The position numbers and the translations under genes are program-made. Source: Rhodococcus ruber (lineage in GTDB: Bacteria; Actinomycetota; Actinomycetes; Mycobacteriales; Mycobacteriaceae). From it: a stretch of DNA of 64,000 nucleotides. How positions within the stretch are numbered: position 1 is the stretch's first letter; every line of letters starts with the position of its first letter. Below are positions 15,335 through 24,410 of the stretch, piece by piece. Under the pieces are notes generated by a model. It ran no database searches. It saw only the letters and a program-made list of their open reading frames with translations, and was not told the DNA's origin. The DNA is taken from contig NZ_JAPWIJ010000017.1 of NCBI RefSeq assembly GCF_027270735.1, positions 1 to 64,000 of the forward strand. The letters are read 5' to 3'.

Positions 15335-16755
15335 TGGCCACCACCTTCGTGCACGGTGGAACCGTGGTATCCACCACCGGCGCACAGGAATTGGATGTGT
15401 TCATCGACGGTGAGACCATTGTCGCGGTGCTGGCGCCGGGCTCGGTGTCACTGGCCGCGGACCTGAAGACATCTGCAGACGTCGTCATCGACGCCACCGG
15501 AAAGTACGTGATTCCGGGTGGCGTCGACGGGCACACCCACATGGAGATGCCGTTCGGCGGCACGTTTGCATCCGACACCTTCGAAACCGGAACGCGCGCA
15601 GCGGCCTGGGGTGGTACGACGACCATCGTGGACTTCGCGATTCAAACTCCCGGCCAGCGCGTACAGGACACTCTGGCGCAGTGGCACGAGAAAGCGGCGG
15701 GGAAGTGCGCCGTCGACTACGGGTTTCATCAGATCATCGGTGATGTCACCGACGATTCCTTGAAAGCCATGAGCGAGTTGGTTTCCGAGGGTGTCACCAG
15801 CTTCAAGCTCTTCATGGCGTACCCGGGCGTGTTCTACTCCGACGACGGTAAGATATTGCGCGCCATGCAATCTGCGGCCGAAACGGGTGCGTTGCTGATG
15901 ATGCACGCGGAGAACGGCATCGCCATCGACGTGCTCGTGGCGCAGTCGATCGCGCGTGGAGACACCGCTCCGTACTTCCATGGCACGTCGCGGCCGTGGC
16001 AACTGGAGGAAGAGGCGACGCACCGAGCCATCATGCTGGCCCACGTCACCGGTGCACCGCTCTACGTCGTACACGTCTCTGCCAAGCAGGCTCTGGAACA
16101 GATCGCCCAGGCTCGGGGCAACGGACAGAACGTGTTTGCCGAGACCTGTCCGCAGTACCTCTATCTGTCGCTCGAGGAGCAACTCGGTGCACCGGGCTTC
16201 GAGGGGGCCAAGTGGGTCTGCTCGACGCCACTGCGGTCGCGAGCCGAGGGGCATCAGGACGAGTTGTGGCGGTACCTGCGCACAGGAGATGTGGCGACCG
16301 TCAGTACCGACCATTGCCCGTTCTGTATGAAGGACCAGAAAGAGATGGGTATCGGCGATTTCTCCAAGATTCCCAACGGAATCGGGTCGGTGGAACATCG
16401 GATCGATTTGATGTTCCAGGGTGTGAAGAGCGGAAAGATCACCCTCGAGAAGTGGGTGGACGTCTGTTGCACCACCCCGGCCCGGATGTTCGGCATGTAC
16501 CCGAAGAAGGGCGTCATCAGCCCCGGAGCAGATGCCGACATCGTGATCTACGACCCGAACGGGCATACCAGTATCGGAGCCGAGAAGACCCACCACATGA
16601 ACATGGACTATTCGGCGTACGAGGGTTTCGAGATCGACGGCCACGTCGACACCGTGCTCTCCCGCGGGCGCGTCATCGTCGACAGTGGGTCCTATTCCGG
16701 CACTGCGGGACACGGCCGCTTCGTTCGCCGCGACCTGTCACAGAATCTGATCTGA
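15334..16755 (+). CDS. hydA: Dihydropyrimidinase / D-hydantoinase
   Basis: 473-residue cyclic amidohydrolase with a binuclear zinc site: GGVDGHTHM (His67 and His69), Lys158 in VTSFKLFMAY (the carboxylated bridging lysine), then HAENG, YVVHVSAKQAL and STDHCPF carrying the remaining ligands. It opens 5,6-dihydrouracil or dihydrothymine (or 5-substituted hydantoins) to the N-carbamoyl acid used by the upstream amidase. Length equals the family norm. Starts in the stop codon of the amidase gene (1-base overlap) and is followed after 3 bases by the LLM oxidoreductase gene. Confidence 0.95.
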   Translation: MATTFVHGGTVVSTTGAQELDVFIDGETIVAVLAPGSVSLAADLKTSADVVIDATGKYVIPGGVDGHTHMEMPFGGTFASDTFETGTRAAAWGGTTTIVDFAIQTPGQRVQDTLAQWHEKAAGKCAVDYGFHQIIGDVTDDSLKAMSELVSEGVTSFKLFMAYPGVFYSDDGKILRAMQSAAETGALLMMHAENGIAIDVLVAQSIARGDTAPYFHGTSRPWQLEEEATHRAIMLAHVTGAPLYVVHVSAKQALEQIAQARGNGQNVFAETCPQYLYLSLEEQLGAPGFEGAKWVCSTPLRSRAEGHQDELWRYLRTGDVATVSTDHCPFCMKDQKEMGIGDFSKIPNGIGSVEHRIDLMFQGVKSGKITLEKWVDVCCTTPARMFGMYPKKGVISPGADADIVIYDPNGHTSIGAEKTHHMNMDYSAYEGFEIDGHVDTVLSRGRVIVDSGSYSGTAGHGRFVRRDLSQNLI

Positions 16756-16758
16756 GCC

Positions 16759-17790
16759 ATGGACATCGGGGTGGTGCTGCAGTGCAATCCGCCGGCGTCG
16801 CGGGTGATCGATCTGGCCAGACAGGCCGAGACGCATGGGTTTTCGCACGTATGGACGTTCGATTCGCATCTGCTGTGGCAGGAACCGTACGTCATCTACA
16901 GTCAGATTCTGGCCGCGACGAGGCGCGTGACCGTGGGCCCGATGGTCACCAATCCGGCGACGCGCGATTGGACGGTGACGGCATCGACGTTCGCGACGCT
17001 CAACGACATGTTCGGCAATCGAACCGTCTGCGGCATCGGTCGGGGTGATTCCGCGGTCCGCGCCCTCGGAGGGAAGCCGACAACACTTGCCTCGCTTCGA
17101 GACTCGATCGAGGTGATACGAAGTTTGGCCAACGGGCGTAGCGCCCGGGTGGGTGAGACGACAGTGCAGTTTCCGTGGGCGGAGCACTCGAAGCTGGAGG
17201 TGTGGGTCGCGGCGTACGGACCCAAAGCCCTCGAGCTCACCGGGCAGGTGGCGGACGGCTTCATCCTGCAGTTGGCAGATCCGGATATTGCTGCCTGGAC
17301 GATCGGCCGAGTGCGTGCTGCGGCAGAGCAGGCGGGCCGCGATCCGGATTCGATCTCGATCTGTGTGGCAGCTCCCGCCTATGTCACCGACGGTACCGAG
17401 GCCGGCCTCGAACATGCCCGCGACCAATGTCGGTGGTTCGGCGGGATGGTCGGTAACCACGTCGCCGATATCGTCTCGCGCTACGGCGGCGATGGCGGCG
17501 GTGTTCCACAGGCGCTCACCGACTACATCGCGGCGCGTACCGGGTACGACTACAACGAGCACGGACGGGCCGGAAACTCGCACGCCGAGTTCGTTCCGGA
17601 CGAGGTGATCGACAGATTCTGTCTGCTCGGATCTCCGGCCGATCACATCGCCAAACTGAAGGACCTCGAGACTCTCGGGGTCGATCAGTTCTCGGTGTAC
17701 CTTCAGCACGACGCCAAAGCCGCGACGCTGGAAGCGTACGGAGAGAGCATCATTCCGCAGATCCGTCCGAGTGTGACGGCGACGTCGTGA
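16759..17790 (+). CDS. LLM-class F420-dependent oxidoreductase (hydantoinase-associated, TIGR03842-like)
   Basis: 343-residue TIM-barrel of the luciferase-like monooxygenase superfamily. The opening MDIGVVLQCNPPASRVIDLA and the GFSHVWTFDSHLLWQEPY segment match the subfamily that is repeatedly found beside dihydropyrimidinase genes and is predicted to use coenzyme F420. The segments VGPMVTNPATRDWTVTAS and GIGRGDSAVRALG are typical cofactor-binding regions. It lies between the hydantoinase and the ABC transporter, with a 4-base GTGA overlap downstream. Its reaction is not established; since no dihydropyrimidine dehydrogenase is present here, reduction of uracil/thymine by F420H2, or oxidation of a ring intermediate, are the testable options. 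Confidence 0.88.
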   Translation: MDIGVVLQCNPPASRVIDLARQAETHGFSHVWTFDSHLLWQEPYVIYSQILAATRRVTVGPMVTNPATRDWTVTASTFATLNDMFGNRTVCGIGRGDSAVRALGGKPTTLASLRDSIEVIRSLANGRSARVGETTVQFPWAEHSKLEVWVAAYGPKALELTGQVADGFILQLADPDIAAWTIGRVRAAAEQAGRDPDSISICVAAPAYVTDGTEAGLEHARDQCRWFGGMVGNHVADIVSRYGGDGGGVPQALTDYIAARTGYDYNEHGRAGNSHAEFVPDEVIDRFCLLGSPADHIAKLKDLETLGVDQFSVYLQHDAKAATLEAYGESIIPQIRPSVTATS

Positions 17791-18722
17791 CGAGTGTTCT
17801 CGATCAGGCGGCGGTGATAGCTCCTACTCCCGCCCGCTCGGCGCAAGGACTTCGCCGTCCGGTCATGGCCATGGCCGCAATCGTGGTTTTGCTGGTGTTG
17901 TGGGAGCTGGTGAAAGTACTCGTCCCCGAGAACGGGGTGAGTATTGCCGGTGTACGGGTGTTGCCGCGCACCGATGATGGTGCGCTTCCGCATGTGTGGT
18001 CGGTGTTGGCGGCGCTGACCGAGCCGGAGGTGAACGTCGCCGGGGCACGCAGTGTCGGTGCCGCAATCGTCTCCAGCGGCCTGTTCACGTTCGGGCTTGC
18101 GGTGCTGGGGTTCGCCCTGGGTGCGGTGGTCGGTCTCGTTCTGGCTGTGGTCATGCAACGTTTCGCCTGGGTGGAGCGCTCCGTGTTGCCGTACGTGATC
18201 GTCTCGCAGACGGTTCCGCTCATTGCGTTGGCACCGCTCGTCGCGGGCTGGGGCGGGAAGATCGCCATCGGTGGGTACGCCTGGCAGCCGTGGATGAGCA
18301 TCACCGTCATCGCGTCGTACCTCGCGTTCTTCCCGGTGGCGGTGGGGATGTTGCGCGGGCTACGTGCACCCGACCGGGCGTCCCTGGATCTGATGCACAG
18401 TTACGCGGCCGGATGGTGGACCACGCTTCTGCGGCTACGGCTCCCAGCCTCGGTGCCGCACCTGATCCCGTCTCTGCGGCTGGCGGCTGCTGCCGCTGTG
18501 ATCGGTGCAGTCGTTGCCGAGATCTCGACCGGAACCACCGGCGGTATCGGCAGGCAGATCATCGTGTTTTCGCAACAGGCGACGGGCGACGCGTCTCGTC
18601 TGTACGCAGCCGTTCTGGGTGCGGCGGTGCTCGGACTCGTGGTCACCGGATTGGTGGCCCTGCTCGATATCGCTCTTGGCCGATACGCAGGCCGGACTCC
18701 TGCACGAAGGGCGGATCGATGA
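17787..18722 (+). CDS. ABC transporter permease 1, pyrimidine-cluster importer
   Basis: 311-residue permease of the SsuC/TauC/ThiX type with about six to seven membrane segments; the first hydrophobic run is at about 29-48 (VMAMAAIVVLLVLWELVKVL). The conserved SQTVPLIALAPLVAGWGGK and the EAA-like loop AAGWWTTLLRLRLPASVPHL, where the ATPase contacts, are evident. GTG start overlapping the LLM stop by 4 bases; it overlaps the ATPase start by 4 bases. Paired with the second permease at 19495, implying a heterodimeric channel. Confidence 0.9.
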   Translation: MTSVLDQAAVIAPTPARSAQGLRRPVMAMAAIVVLLVLWELVKVLVPENGVSIAGVRVLPRTDDGALPHVWSVLAALTEPEVNVAGARSVGAAIVSSGLFTFGLAVLGFALGAVVGLVLAVVMQRFAWVERSVLPYVIVSQTVPLIALAPLVAGWGGKIAIGGYAWQPWMSITVIASYLAFFPVAVGMLRGLRAPDRASLDLMHSYAAGWWTTLLRLRLPASVPHLIPSLRLAAAAAVIGAVVAEISTGTTGGIGRQIIVFSQQATGDASRLYAAVLGAAVLGLVVTGLVALLDIALGRYAGRTPARRADR

Positions 18723-19498
18723 CCGTGCATGCCGTTCACGTCGAGAGCGTCGGTAAGACGTTCGATGGGGGAGTGACAGCGCTGGACAGTGTGTCGCTGT
18801 CGATCGCTCCCGGCGAATTCGTATCCCTGATCGGACCTTCGGGCTGCGGCAAGTCGACGCTGCTTCGCGTCATCGCAGATCTCGAGCAACCCACCTCCGG
18901 TGCGGTGTCGGTGTTCGGTCTGACGGCACGGCAAGCTCGCGTCGAACAGAAGTACGGCATCGCATTTCAACAGGCAGGACTGCTCGATTGGCGAACAGTG
19001 CAGTCGAACGTTGCGTTGCCGCTCGAGCTGCACAAGGTGGCCAAACGGGAACGCGCGGATCGGGTACGCGAACTGCTCGAACTCGTGGGACTCACCGATT
19101 TTGCGGAGAGCTTCCCCAGCCAGCTGTCCGGCGGCATGCAGCAACGCGTGGCGATTGCTCGTGCATTGGCCCGAACGCCGGGACTGTTGCTGATGGACGA
19201 ACCGTTCGGCGCACTCGACGAGATGACACGCGAGAAGATGCAGAACGACCTGTTGCGCATAGCCGAGGAGTCGAGCGCAGCAGTGGTGTTCGTGACCCAC
19301 TCCATTCCCGAAGCCGTGTATCTGTCCGATCGAGTGGTCGTGATGTCTCCGCGGCCGGGGCGGATCGTGGACACGCTCACGATCGACACCTTCGGCTCCG
19401 ACGGGGACCCACGCGAATCGACGGAATTCTTCGCCGCCATCACCTCGGTTCGGGATGCACTGCACGGGCGCATGATCCGCGGTGCGGACCTCCGATGA
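18719..19498 (+). CDS. ABC transporter ATP-binding protein, pyrimidine-cluster importer
   Basis: 259 residues. Walker A GPSGCGKST (39-47), Q-loop in IAFQQAGLLDWRT, signature LSGGMQQR (136-143), Walker B LLLMDEP (156-162), D-loop FGALDEMT and H-loop VTHSIPEAVYLSD. It belongs to the nitrate/sulfonate/taurine ATPase family. The ATG at 18719 overlaps the upstream permease stop (ATGA), and the stop overlaps the start of the second permease the same way. An open frame extends upstream in the same register but lies over the first permease. Confidence 0.92.
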   Translation: MTVHAVHVESVGKTFDGGVTALDSVSLSIAPGEFVSLIGPSGCGKSTLLRVIADLEQPTSGAVSVFGLTARQARVEQKYGIAFQQAGLLDWRTVQSNVALPLELHKVAKRERADRVRELLELVGLTDFAESFPSQLSGGMQQRVAIARALARTPGLLLMDEPFGALDEMTREKMQNDLLRIAEESSAAVVFVTHSIPEAVYLSDRVVVMSPRPGRIVDTLTIDTFGSDGDPRESTEFFAAITSVRDALHGRMIRGADLR

Positions 19499-20238
19499 AA
19501 GTCTGGCTGCCGCCGGTGGTGTTCGGCGTCGTCCTGCTCGGATTGTGGCAGCTGCTGACCGTCGTCGCCGGGGTACCGTCCTTTCTGCTGCCGTCACCGA
19601 GTGCGATTGCCGAACAGTTCGCTCGTAACGCCGGCAACATCGGATCGGCAAGTGTGGCAACCGGAACCAACGCGCTGGTGGGATTGATCGCAGGGTCGGT
19701 CCTCGGTCTTCTCGCAGCGATGACGGCCGTTCGCCTTCGGATCGTCGACGAACTTCTCACTCCGCTGGCGGCGGGTGCCGCAGCCGTTCCCATCGTCGCC
19801 CTCGCCCCGGTGTTCAACTCGATGTTCTCCTCGACCACCGATCTATCGCGCCGCCTCGTCGTGACCATTGTCGTGTTCTTCCCGGTATTCGTCAGTGCGG
19901 CAAAAGGACTCCGTCAGGTATCACCGGTGCATCAGGACCTGATGACGTCGTATGCGGTCGGCGGCTGGCAGTTCACACGCATCGTTCGCCTCCCGTCCGC
20001 GGTGCCACACATCTTCACCGGGTTGCGGGTTGCTGCTCCGAATGCTGTCATTGCTGCCATCATCTGCGAGTACTTCGGTGGACTGCAGAACGGTTTGGGG
20101 TCGCGGATCACCTCCGCCGCGTCGAACACCGCTTACCCCCGGGCATGGGCCTACGTCGTAGGTGCCATCGCAGTCGGGTTGCTCTTCTTTCTGGTCGTTC
20201 TCTTGCTCGAGAAGCTCGTGTCCCGCCGTCGTACCTAG
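19495..20238 (+). CDS. ABC transporter permease 2, pyrimidine-cluster importer
   Basis: 247 residues beginning MKVWLPPVVFGVVLLGLWQL, with about six hydrophobic segments. The hallmark PSFLLPSPSAIAEQF and the docking loop VGGWQFTRIVRLPSAVPHI are those of the same permease family as the gene at 17787, from which it has diverged. ATGA overlap with the ATPase. A stop 12 bases before the binding-protein gene leaves room for its AGGAGA ribosome binding site. Confidence 0.9.
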   Translation: MKVWLPPVVFGVVLLGLWQLLTVVAGVPSFLLPSPSAIAEQFARNAGNIGSASVATGTNALVGLIAGSVLGLLAAMTAVRLRIVDELLTPLAAGAAAVPIVALAPVFNSMFSSTTDLSRRLVVTIVVFFPVFVSAAKGLRQVSPVHQDLMTSYAVGGWQFTRIVRLPSAVPHIFTGLRVAAPNAVIAAIICEYFGGLQNGLGSRITSAASNTAYPRAWAYVVGAIAVGLLFFLVVLLLEKLVSRRRT

Positions 20239-20250
20239 GAGAAGTCGAAC

Positions 20251-21387
20251 GTGAAGATCACTCGAACCCCCCGACGCCTGCTGGCCGTCGTCATGGCACT
20301 TGCGGTAGTCGCCTCGGCCTGCAGCACCACCACGACCGAAACCGATACCGGTGACGACGGGAACACCACGATCAAGCTGCAATTGCAGTGGTTCAAACAG
20401 GGCCAGTTCGCGGGCTATCTGGCGGCCGTCGATCAGGGCTTCTACGCCGAGCAGGGACTGAACGTCGAAATATTGGACGGCGGAACGGATATCGTTCCGC
20501 AGACCGTGCTGGCGCAGGGACAGGCCGATTATGCGGTTGCCTGGGTCCCGAAAGCGCTCGCTTCCCGCGAGGCCGGGGCGGGCATCACCGACGTCGCTCA
20601 GATTTACCAGAAATCCGGCACATTGCAGGTCTCGTTCGAGGATCAGAACATTGCCTCACCCGCCGACCTTCGCGGCAAGACTGTCGGAAACTGGGGCTAC
20701 GGCAACGAATTCGAATTGTTCGCCGGCATGACGAAGGCCGGAGTCAGTCCATCCGACGTGACGTTGGTGCAGCAGCAGTTCGACATGAACGGCCTGCTGT
20801 CCGGCGATATCGCTGCTGCACAGGCCATGTCGTACAACGAGTACGCACAGCTGCTGGAGACTGTGAACCCGGCGACCGGTGCGCTGTTCACCGCAGACGA
20901 TTTCAGTTCGCTGAACTGGAACGACGACGGGGTTGCCATGTTGCAGGACGCGATCTGGGCCAATACCGACAAGCTCTCCGACGAGGCGTACCAGGATCAG
21001 ACCGTCAAATTCCTGGCGGCATCGTTGAAGGGCTGGATCTTCTGCCGAGACAACGTCGAGAAGTGCCGCGACATCACCGTCGCTGCGGGGTCCACACTGG
21101 GCGCGAGCCATCAGCTCTGGCAGGTCAACGAAGTCAACAAACTGATCTGGCCGTCGGGTGACGGCATCGGGATGATCGACGAAGCCGCCTGGCAGCAAAC
21201 CGTCGACATCGCGAAGACCACGAAGAACGCCGAGGGCTCGACGGTGCTCACCGCTGATCCCGATGCCGAGGCCTACACCAACGAGTACGTGGGCAAGGCA
21301 TTGGATTTGTTGAAGGCCGACGGTGTGGACGTCACCGGAGAGTCGTACGCTCCGATGGAGGTCACACTGGAGGAAGGCGGCAAGTAG
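20251..21387 (+). CDS. NMT1/THI5-like substrate-binding lipoprotein of the pyrimidine cluster
   Basis: 378 residues, GTG start with AGGAGA 8-10 bases upstream. A lipoprotein signal ends at ASAC (Cys24). The mature domain has LQLQWFKQGQFAGYLAAVDQ and GFYAEQGLNVEILDGGTD, the periplasmic-type fold seen in binding proteins for pyrimidines, thiamine precursors, riboflavin and nitrate. Compared with ThiY at 7025 it is longer and has a different pocket region (SREAGAGITDVAQIYQKSG), so the ligand should differ; the genomic context points to uracil, dihydropyrimidine, hydantoin or carbamoyl compounds. Confidence 0.9.
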   Translation: MKITRTPRRLLAVVMALAVVASACSTTTTETDTGDDGNTTIKLQLQWFKQGQFAGYLAAVDQGFYAEQGLNVEILDGGTDIVPQTVLAQGQADYAVAWVPKALASREAGAGITDVAQIYQKSGTLQVSFEDQNIASPADLRGKTVGNWGYGNEFELFAGMTKAGVSPSDVTLVQQQFDMNGLLSGDIAAAQAMSYNEYAQLLETVNPATGALFTADDFSSLNWNDDGVAMLQDAIWANTDKLSDEAYQDQTVKFLAASLKGWIFCRDNVEKCRDITVAAGSTLGASHQLWQVNEVNKLIWPSGDGIGMIDEAAWQQTVDIAKTTKNAEGSTVLTADPDAEAYTNEYVGKALDLLKADGVDVTGESYAPMEVTLEEGGK

Positions 21388-22692
21388 ATGGATCACGTGT
21401 TCTATTCCTGGTCGGCGCAGGCCGAACTGAACCCGATCACCGTCGAGGGTGCCGAGGGGTCGTGGTTCTGGGACGACAAGGGCAACCGATACCTGGACTT
21501 CTCTTCCCAATTGGTCAACGTCAATCTCGGGCATCAACACCCCGACGTGGTGGCCGCCATCGTCGAACAGGCCCAGGTTCTGACGACCATTTCTCCGACC
21601 GTGGCCAACAACAAGCGCAGTGAACTCGCCGCGTTGATCGCCGAGCGGGCACCGGGTGATCTGAACCGCGTGTTCTTCACGACGGGTGGTGCCGAAGCCG
21701 TCGAGCATGCGGTACGGCTGGCGCGACAGCACACCGGGCGTACGAAGATGCTTGCCGCGTATCGCTCGTACCACGGTGGAACCGGCGTTGCGATCGGTCT
21801 CACCGGCGAGCCGCGGCGATGGGGCACCGAGCCGACCAATGTCGACGTCGTACGCTTCTTCGGACCGTACCCCTACCGGTCGCCCTGGGGCACAACGACT
21901 CCCGAGGACGAAACGGCTGCAGCGCTGGCACACCTCGAACAGGTCATCGTGCTCGAAGGTGCGCAGAACATCGCCGGACTGATCCTCGAATCGGTCATCG
22001 GCACCAACGGTGTACTGATCCCGCCGCCCGGATATCTGGCCGGCGTCCGAGCGCTGTGCGACAAGTACGGGATCGTGTACATCGCCGACGAAGTGATGGT
22101 CGGGTTCGGGCGAATCGGCGAATGGTTCGCGTGCCAGGCCTGGGATGTGACACCGGATCTGATCACGTTCGCCAAGGGCGTCAACTCCGGATACGTGCCC
22201 CTCGGCGGGGTAGTGATCTCGGAGAAGATCGCCTCGCAGTTCGACCACAAGCCCTATCCCGGCGGGCTGACGTACTCCGGCCACGTACTCGGATGTGCGG
22301 CCGGAGTTGCGTCGATCGGCGTGTTCGAGCGCGACAAGATCCTTCCGCACGTGCGTCACGTCGGCGAGGACGTACTCGGTGCGGGCCTGTCGAAGCTAGC
22401 CGAATCTCACCCGAGCGTGGGCGAGGTGCGCGGAAAGGGGTTCTTCTGGGCCGTCGAACTGGTCAAGGACGGTGAGACGAGGGAACCGCTGGTGCCTTTC
22501 GCCGCGTCGGGCAAGGACGCGGCGGCCATGGGCACGGTAACCGCAGCGGCGAAGTCCCGCGGTCTGTGGCCGTTCGTCGCCGGAAATCGACTCCAGATCG
22601 CCCCGCCGCTGACGACGTCCGAGGACGAGATTCGTCAGGGACTGGAAATCCTCGACGAGGTACTGACCGTGGCGGACGGGTTCACCGTTTGA
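21388..22692 (+). CDS. Class III omega-aminotransferase (beta-alanine/aspartate aminotransferase family)
   Basis: 434-residue PLP enzyme. Cofactor Lys263 lies in LITFAKGVNSGYVPLGG; IADEVMVGFGRIGEWF carries the Asp that contacts the pyridine nitrogen, and FTTGGAEAVEHAVRLAR binds the phosphate. The start ATG directly follows the stop of the binding-protein gene, with GGAGG upstream. Last gene of the pyrimidine operon: transamination of beta-alanine or 3-aminoisobutyrate to malonate or methylmalonate semialdehyde is the expected step, which would feed MmsA (45100). Taurine or other omega-amines cannot be excluded. Confidence 0.88.
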   Translation: MDHVFYSWSAQAELNPITVEGAEGSWFWDDKGNRYLDFSSQLVNVNLGHQHPDVVAAIVEQAQVLTTISPTVANNKRSELAALIAERAPGDLNRVFFTTGGAEAVEHAVRLARQHTGRTKMLAAYRSYHGGTGVAIGLTGEPRRWGTEPTNVDVVRFFGPYPYRSPWGTTTPEDETAAALAHLEQVIVLEGAQNIAGLILESVIGTNGVLIPPPGYLAGVRALCDKYGIVYIADEVMVGFGRIGEWFACQAWDVTPDLITFAKGVNSGYVPLGGVVISEKIASQFDHKPYPGGLTYSGHVLGCAAGVASIGVFERDKILPHVRHVGEDVLGAGLSKLAESHPSVGEVRGKGFFWAVELVKDGETREPLVPFAASGKDAAAMGTVTAAAKSRGLWPFVAGNRLQIAPPLTTSEDEIRQGLEILDEVLTVADGFTV

Positions 22693-22695
22693 CTC

Positions 22696-22721
22696 GGGGT
22701 CGTGCGCGGAAACTCGACCCC
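22696..22721. terminator. Hairpin between convergent operon end and glcD-like gene
   Basis: GGGGTCG (22696-22702) and CGACCCC (22715-22721) form a 7-bp stem with a 12-nt loop just after the stop of the aminotransferase gene, in the 103-base gap before the convergent oxidase gene's stop. No T run. Confidence 0.4.
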
Positions 22722-22795
22722 TGCTACGAGGCAGGAGTGGAGCCTGCGGAACGACCCGAAAACACTGCGCGCACGTGCGGCGCCAGCCGCTCTGC

Positions 22796-24178
22796 TCAGA
22801 GCACAGCACCCGGGTTGAGGATGCCCGCCGGGTCGAGAGCGGTCTTGATGCGGCGGGTGAGTTCCATGACGTCTTCTCCGACTTGATCAGGCAGCCAAGC
22901 CTTTTTGAGGCGACCTACGCCGTGTTCTCCGGTGATGGTGCCGCCCAACGAAATTGCCAGATCCATGATCGCTCCGAAGGCGACGTTGGCTCGGCGGGTC
23001 ATGTCGGGGTCCTCAGGGTCGAACACGATCAGTGGATGCGTGTTGCCATCGCCGGCGTGAGCGATGACGGCGACCAGGACGTCGTACTTCACGGACAGTT
23101 CGGCTATTCCGTCGACCAGGGCGGGGAGGGCAGGCAGCGGAACACCGACGTCCTCGAGCAGCAGGCTGCCGAGTCGTTCGACCGCGGGAATGGCGAATCG
23201 CCGTGCGGCAGCGAAGGCCTCACCCTCGTCGGGGTCGTCGGTGGTGAAGACATCCGAGGCACCGGCCTCGGTGCACGCGGCCGCCATGATCTCGATTTCG
23301 CGCCCCCGATCGGCACCTGGTGAGTCGGACCGAGCGATGAGCATCGCTGCTGCCTCGCGGTCGAGTCCCATGTTCATGGCGTCCTCGACGGCACCGATGG
23401 ACGCGCGGTCCATGAATTCGAGCATCGACGGCCGCAAGGTACGGGTGATGGCCAGAATCGCAGTCGTCGCATCGTGCACCGACGCGAACGAGGCAACCAC
23501 GGTGCTGGCCGGAGGTTGTGCCGGGATCAGTCGCAGGGTGATCTCGGTGATGATGCCCAGGGTGCCCTCGGATCCGACGAAGAGCTTCGCAAGTGACAGT
23601 CCGGCAACATCTTTCAAGCGTGGTCCGCCGAGCCGAACAGCAGTTCCGTCGGCGAGGACGACCTCGAGTCCGAGAACGTAATCGGTGGTGACGCCGTACT
23701 TCACGCAGCACAGCCCGCCGGCGTTGGTGGCCGCATTGCCGCCGATGGAACACATCTCGAACGACGACGGATCCGGCGGGTACCACAGGCCGTGTTCGGC
23801 GACTGCCTTCTTGACTTCGGCGTTGAGCAGCCCGGGTTGTACGACGGCGATGCGGGTCACCGGATCGACGGTGATCTCGCGCATCAACTCCGTGGTGAGC
23901 ACGATTCCGCCGTCGACAGCAGTGGCGCCGCCGGACAATCCCGAACCGGCACCGCGAGGAACGACCGCCACGTTGTGCTCGGTGGCCCAGCGCATGACGG
24001 CGCGAACGTCCTCGGTGGACTGCGCGCGGACCACGGCCAGCGGGGTACCTGCGTCGGGGTCCTTGGCCCAATCGCGTCGGTATCCCTCGGTGATGTCCGG
24101 GTCGGTGACCACGGCACCGGCAGGAAGCAGGGATTCGAGTTCGCTCAGGCGGGCATCCGCATCTGTCGTCACCGACAT
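22796..24178 (-). CDS. FAD-binding oxidase, GlcD / D-lactate-glycolate dehydrogenase family
   Basis: 460 residues of the vanillyl-alcohol-oxidase-type FAD family. FAD-binding loop VVPRGAGSGLSGGA (72-85), CSIGGNAATNAGG and KLFVGSEGTLGIIT contact the cofactor; the C-terminal half contains HAGDGNTHP and GGTITGEHGVGRLK, the FAD-oxidase C domain with the conserved GEHG. It oxidises a 2-hydroxyacid such as glycolate or D-lactate. It stands alone without GlcE/GlcF-type partners, as is common in actinobacteria. Its stop lies 103 bases from the end of the pyrimidine operon on the opposite strand. Confidence 0.9.
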   Translation of the reverse strand: MSVTTDADARLSELESLLPAGAVVTDPDITEGYRRDWAKDPDAGTPLAVVRAQSTEDVRAVMRWATEHNVAVVPRGAGSGLSGGATAVDGGIVLTTELMREITVDPVTRIAVVQPGLLNAEVKKAVAEHGLWYPPDPSSFEMCSIGGNAATNAGGLCCVKYGVTTDYVLGLEVVLADGTAVRLGGPRLKDVAGLSLAKLFVGSEGTLGIITEITLRLIPAQPPASTVVASFASVHDATTAILAITRTLRPSMLEFMDRASIGAVEDAMNMGLDREAAAMLIARSDSPGADRGREIEIMAAACTEAGASDVFTTDDPDEGEAFAAARRFAIPAVERLGSLLLEDVGVPLPALPALVDGIAELSVKYDVLVAVIAHAGDGNTHPLIVFDPEDPDMTRRANVAFGAIMDLAISLGGTITGEHGVGRLKKAWLPDQVGEDVMELTRRIKTALDPAGILNPGAVL

Positions 24179-24410
24179 CCGGTTCTCCTCACGTCGAAAA
24201 TATGACCGTCGCCACTCGAGTCTGTCACGGGCGGAAATGATGCGCGGATGGGGGATGTCGTCGAGAAATTGGAGTCACATCAGTAACACCAGCCTCAGGC
24301 GTTACCAGATCGATGCGTCGTCGACACGCAATCTTGTAGTTCGCCACGCTAGCGTCCAGCGCAGCGAACCTCGCGCCCCATGTGACGCGAGTCGACAAGG
24401 AGGCTGCACC

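Noticed and set aside
20656-22359. 567-codon minus-strand open frame opposite the binding protein and aminotransferase genes
   Set aside because: Antisense shadow of two well-conserved genes; composition is not protein-like.
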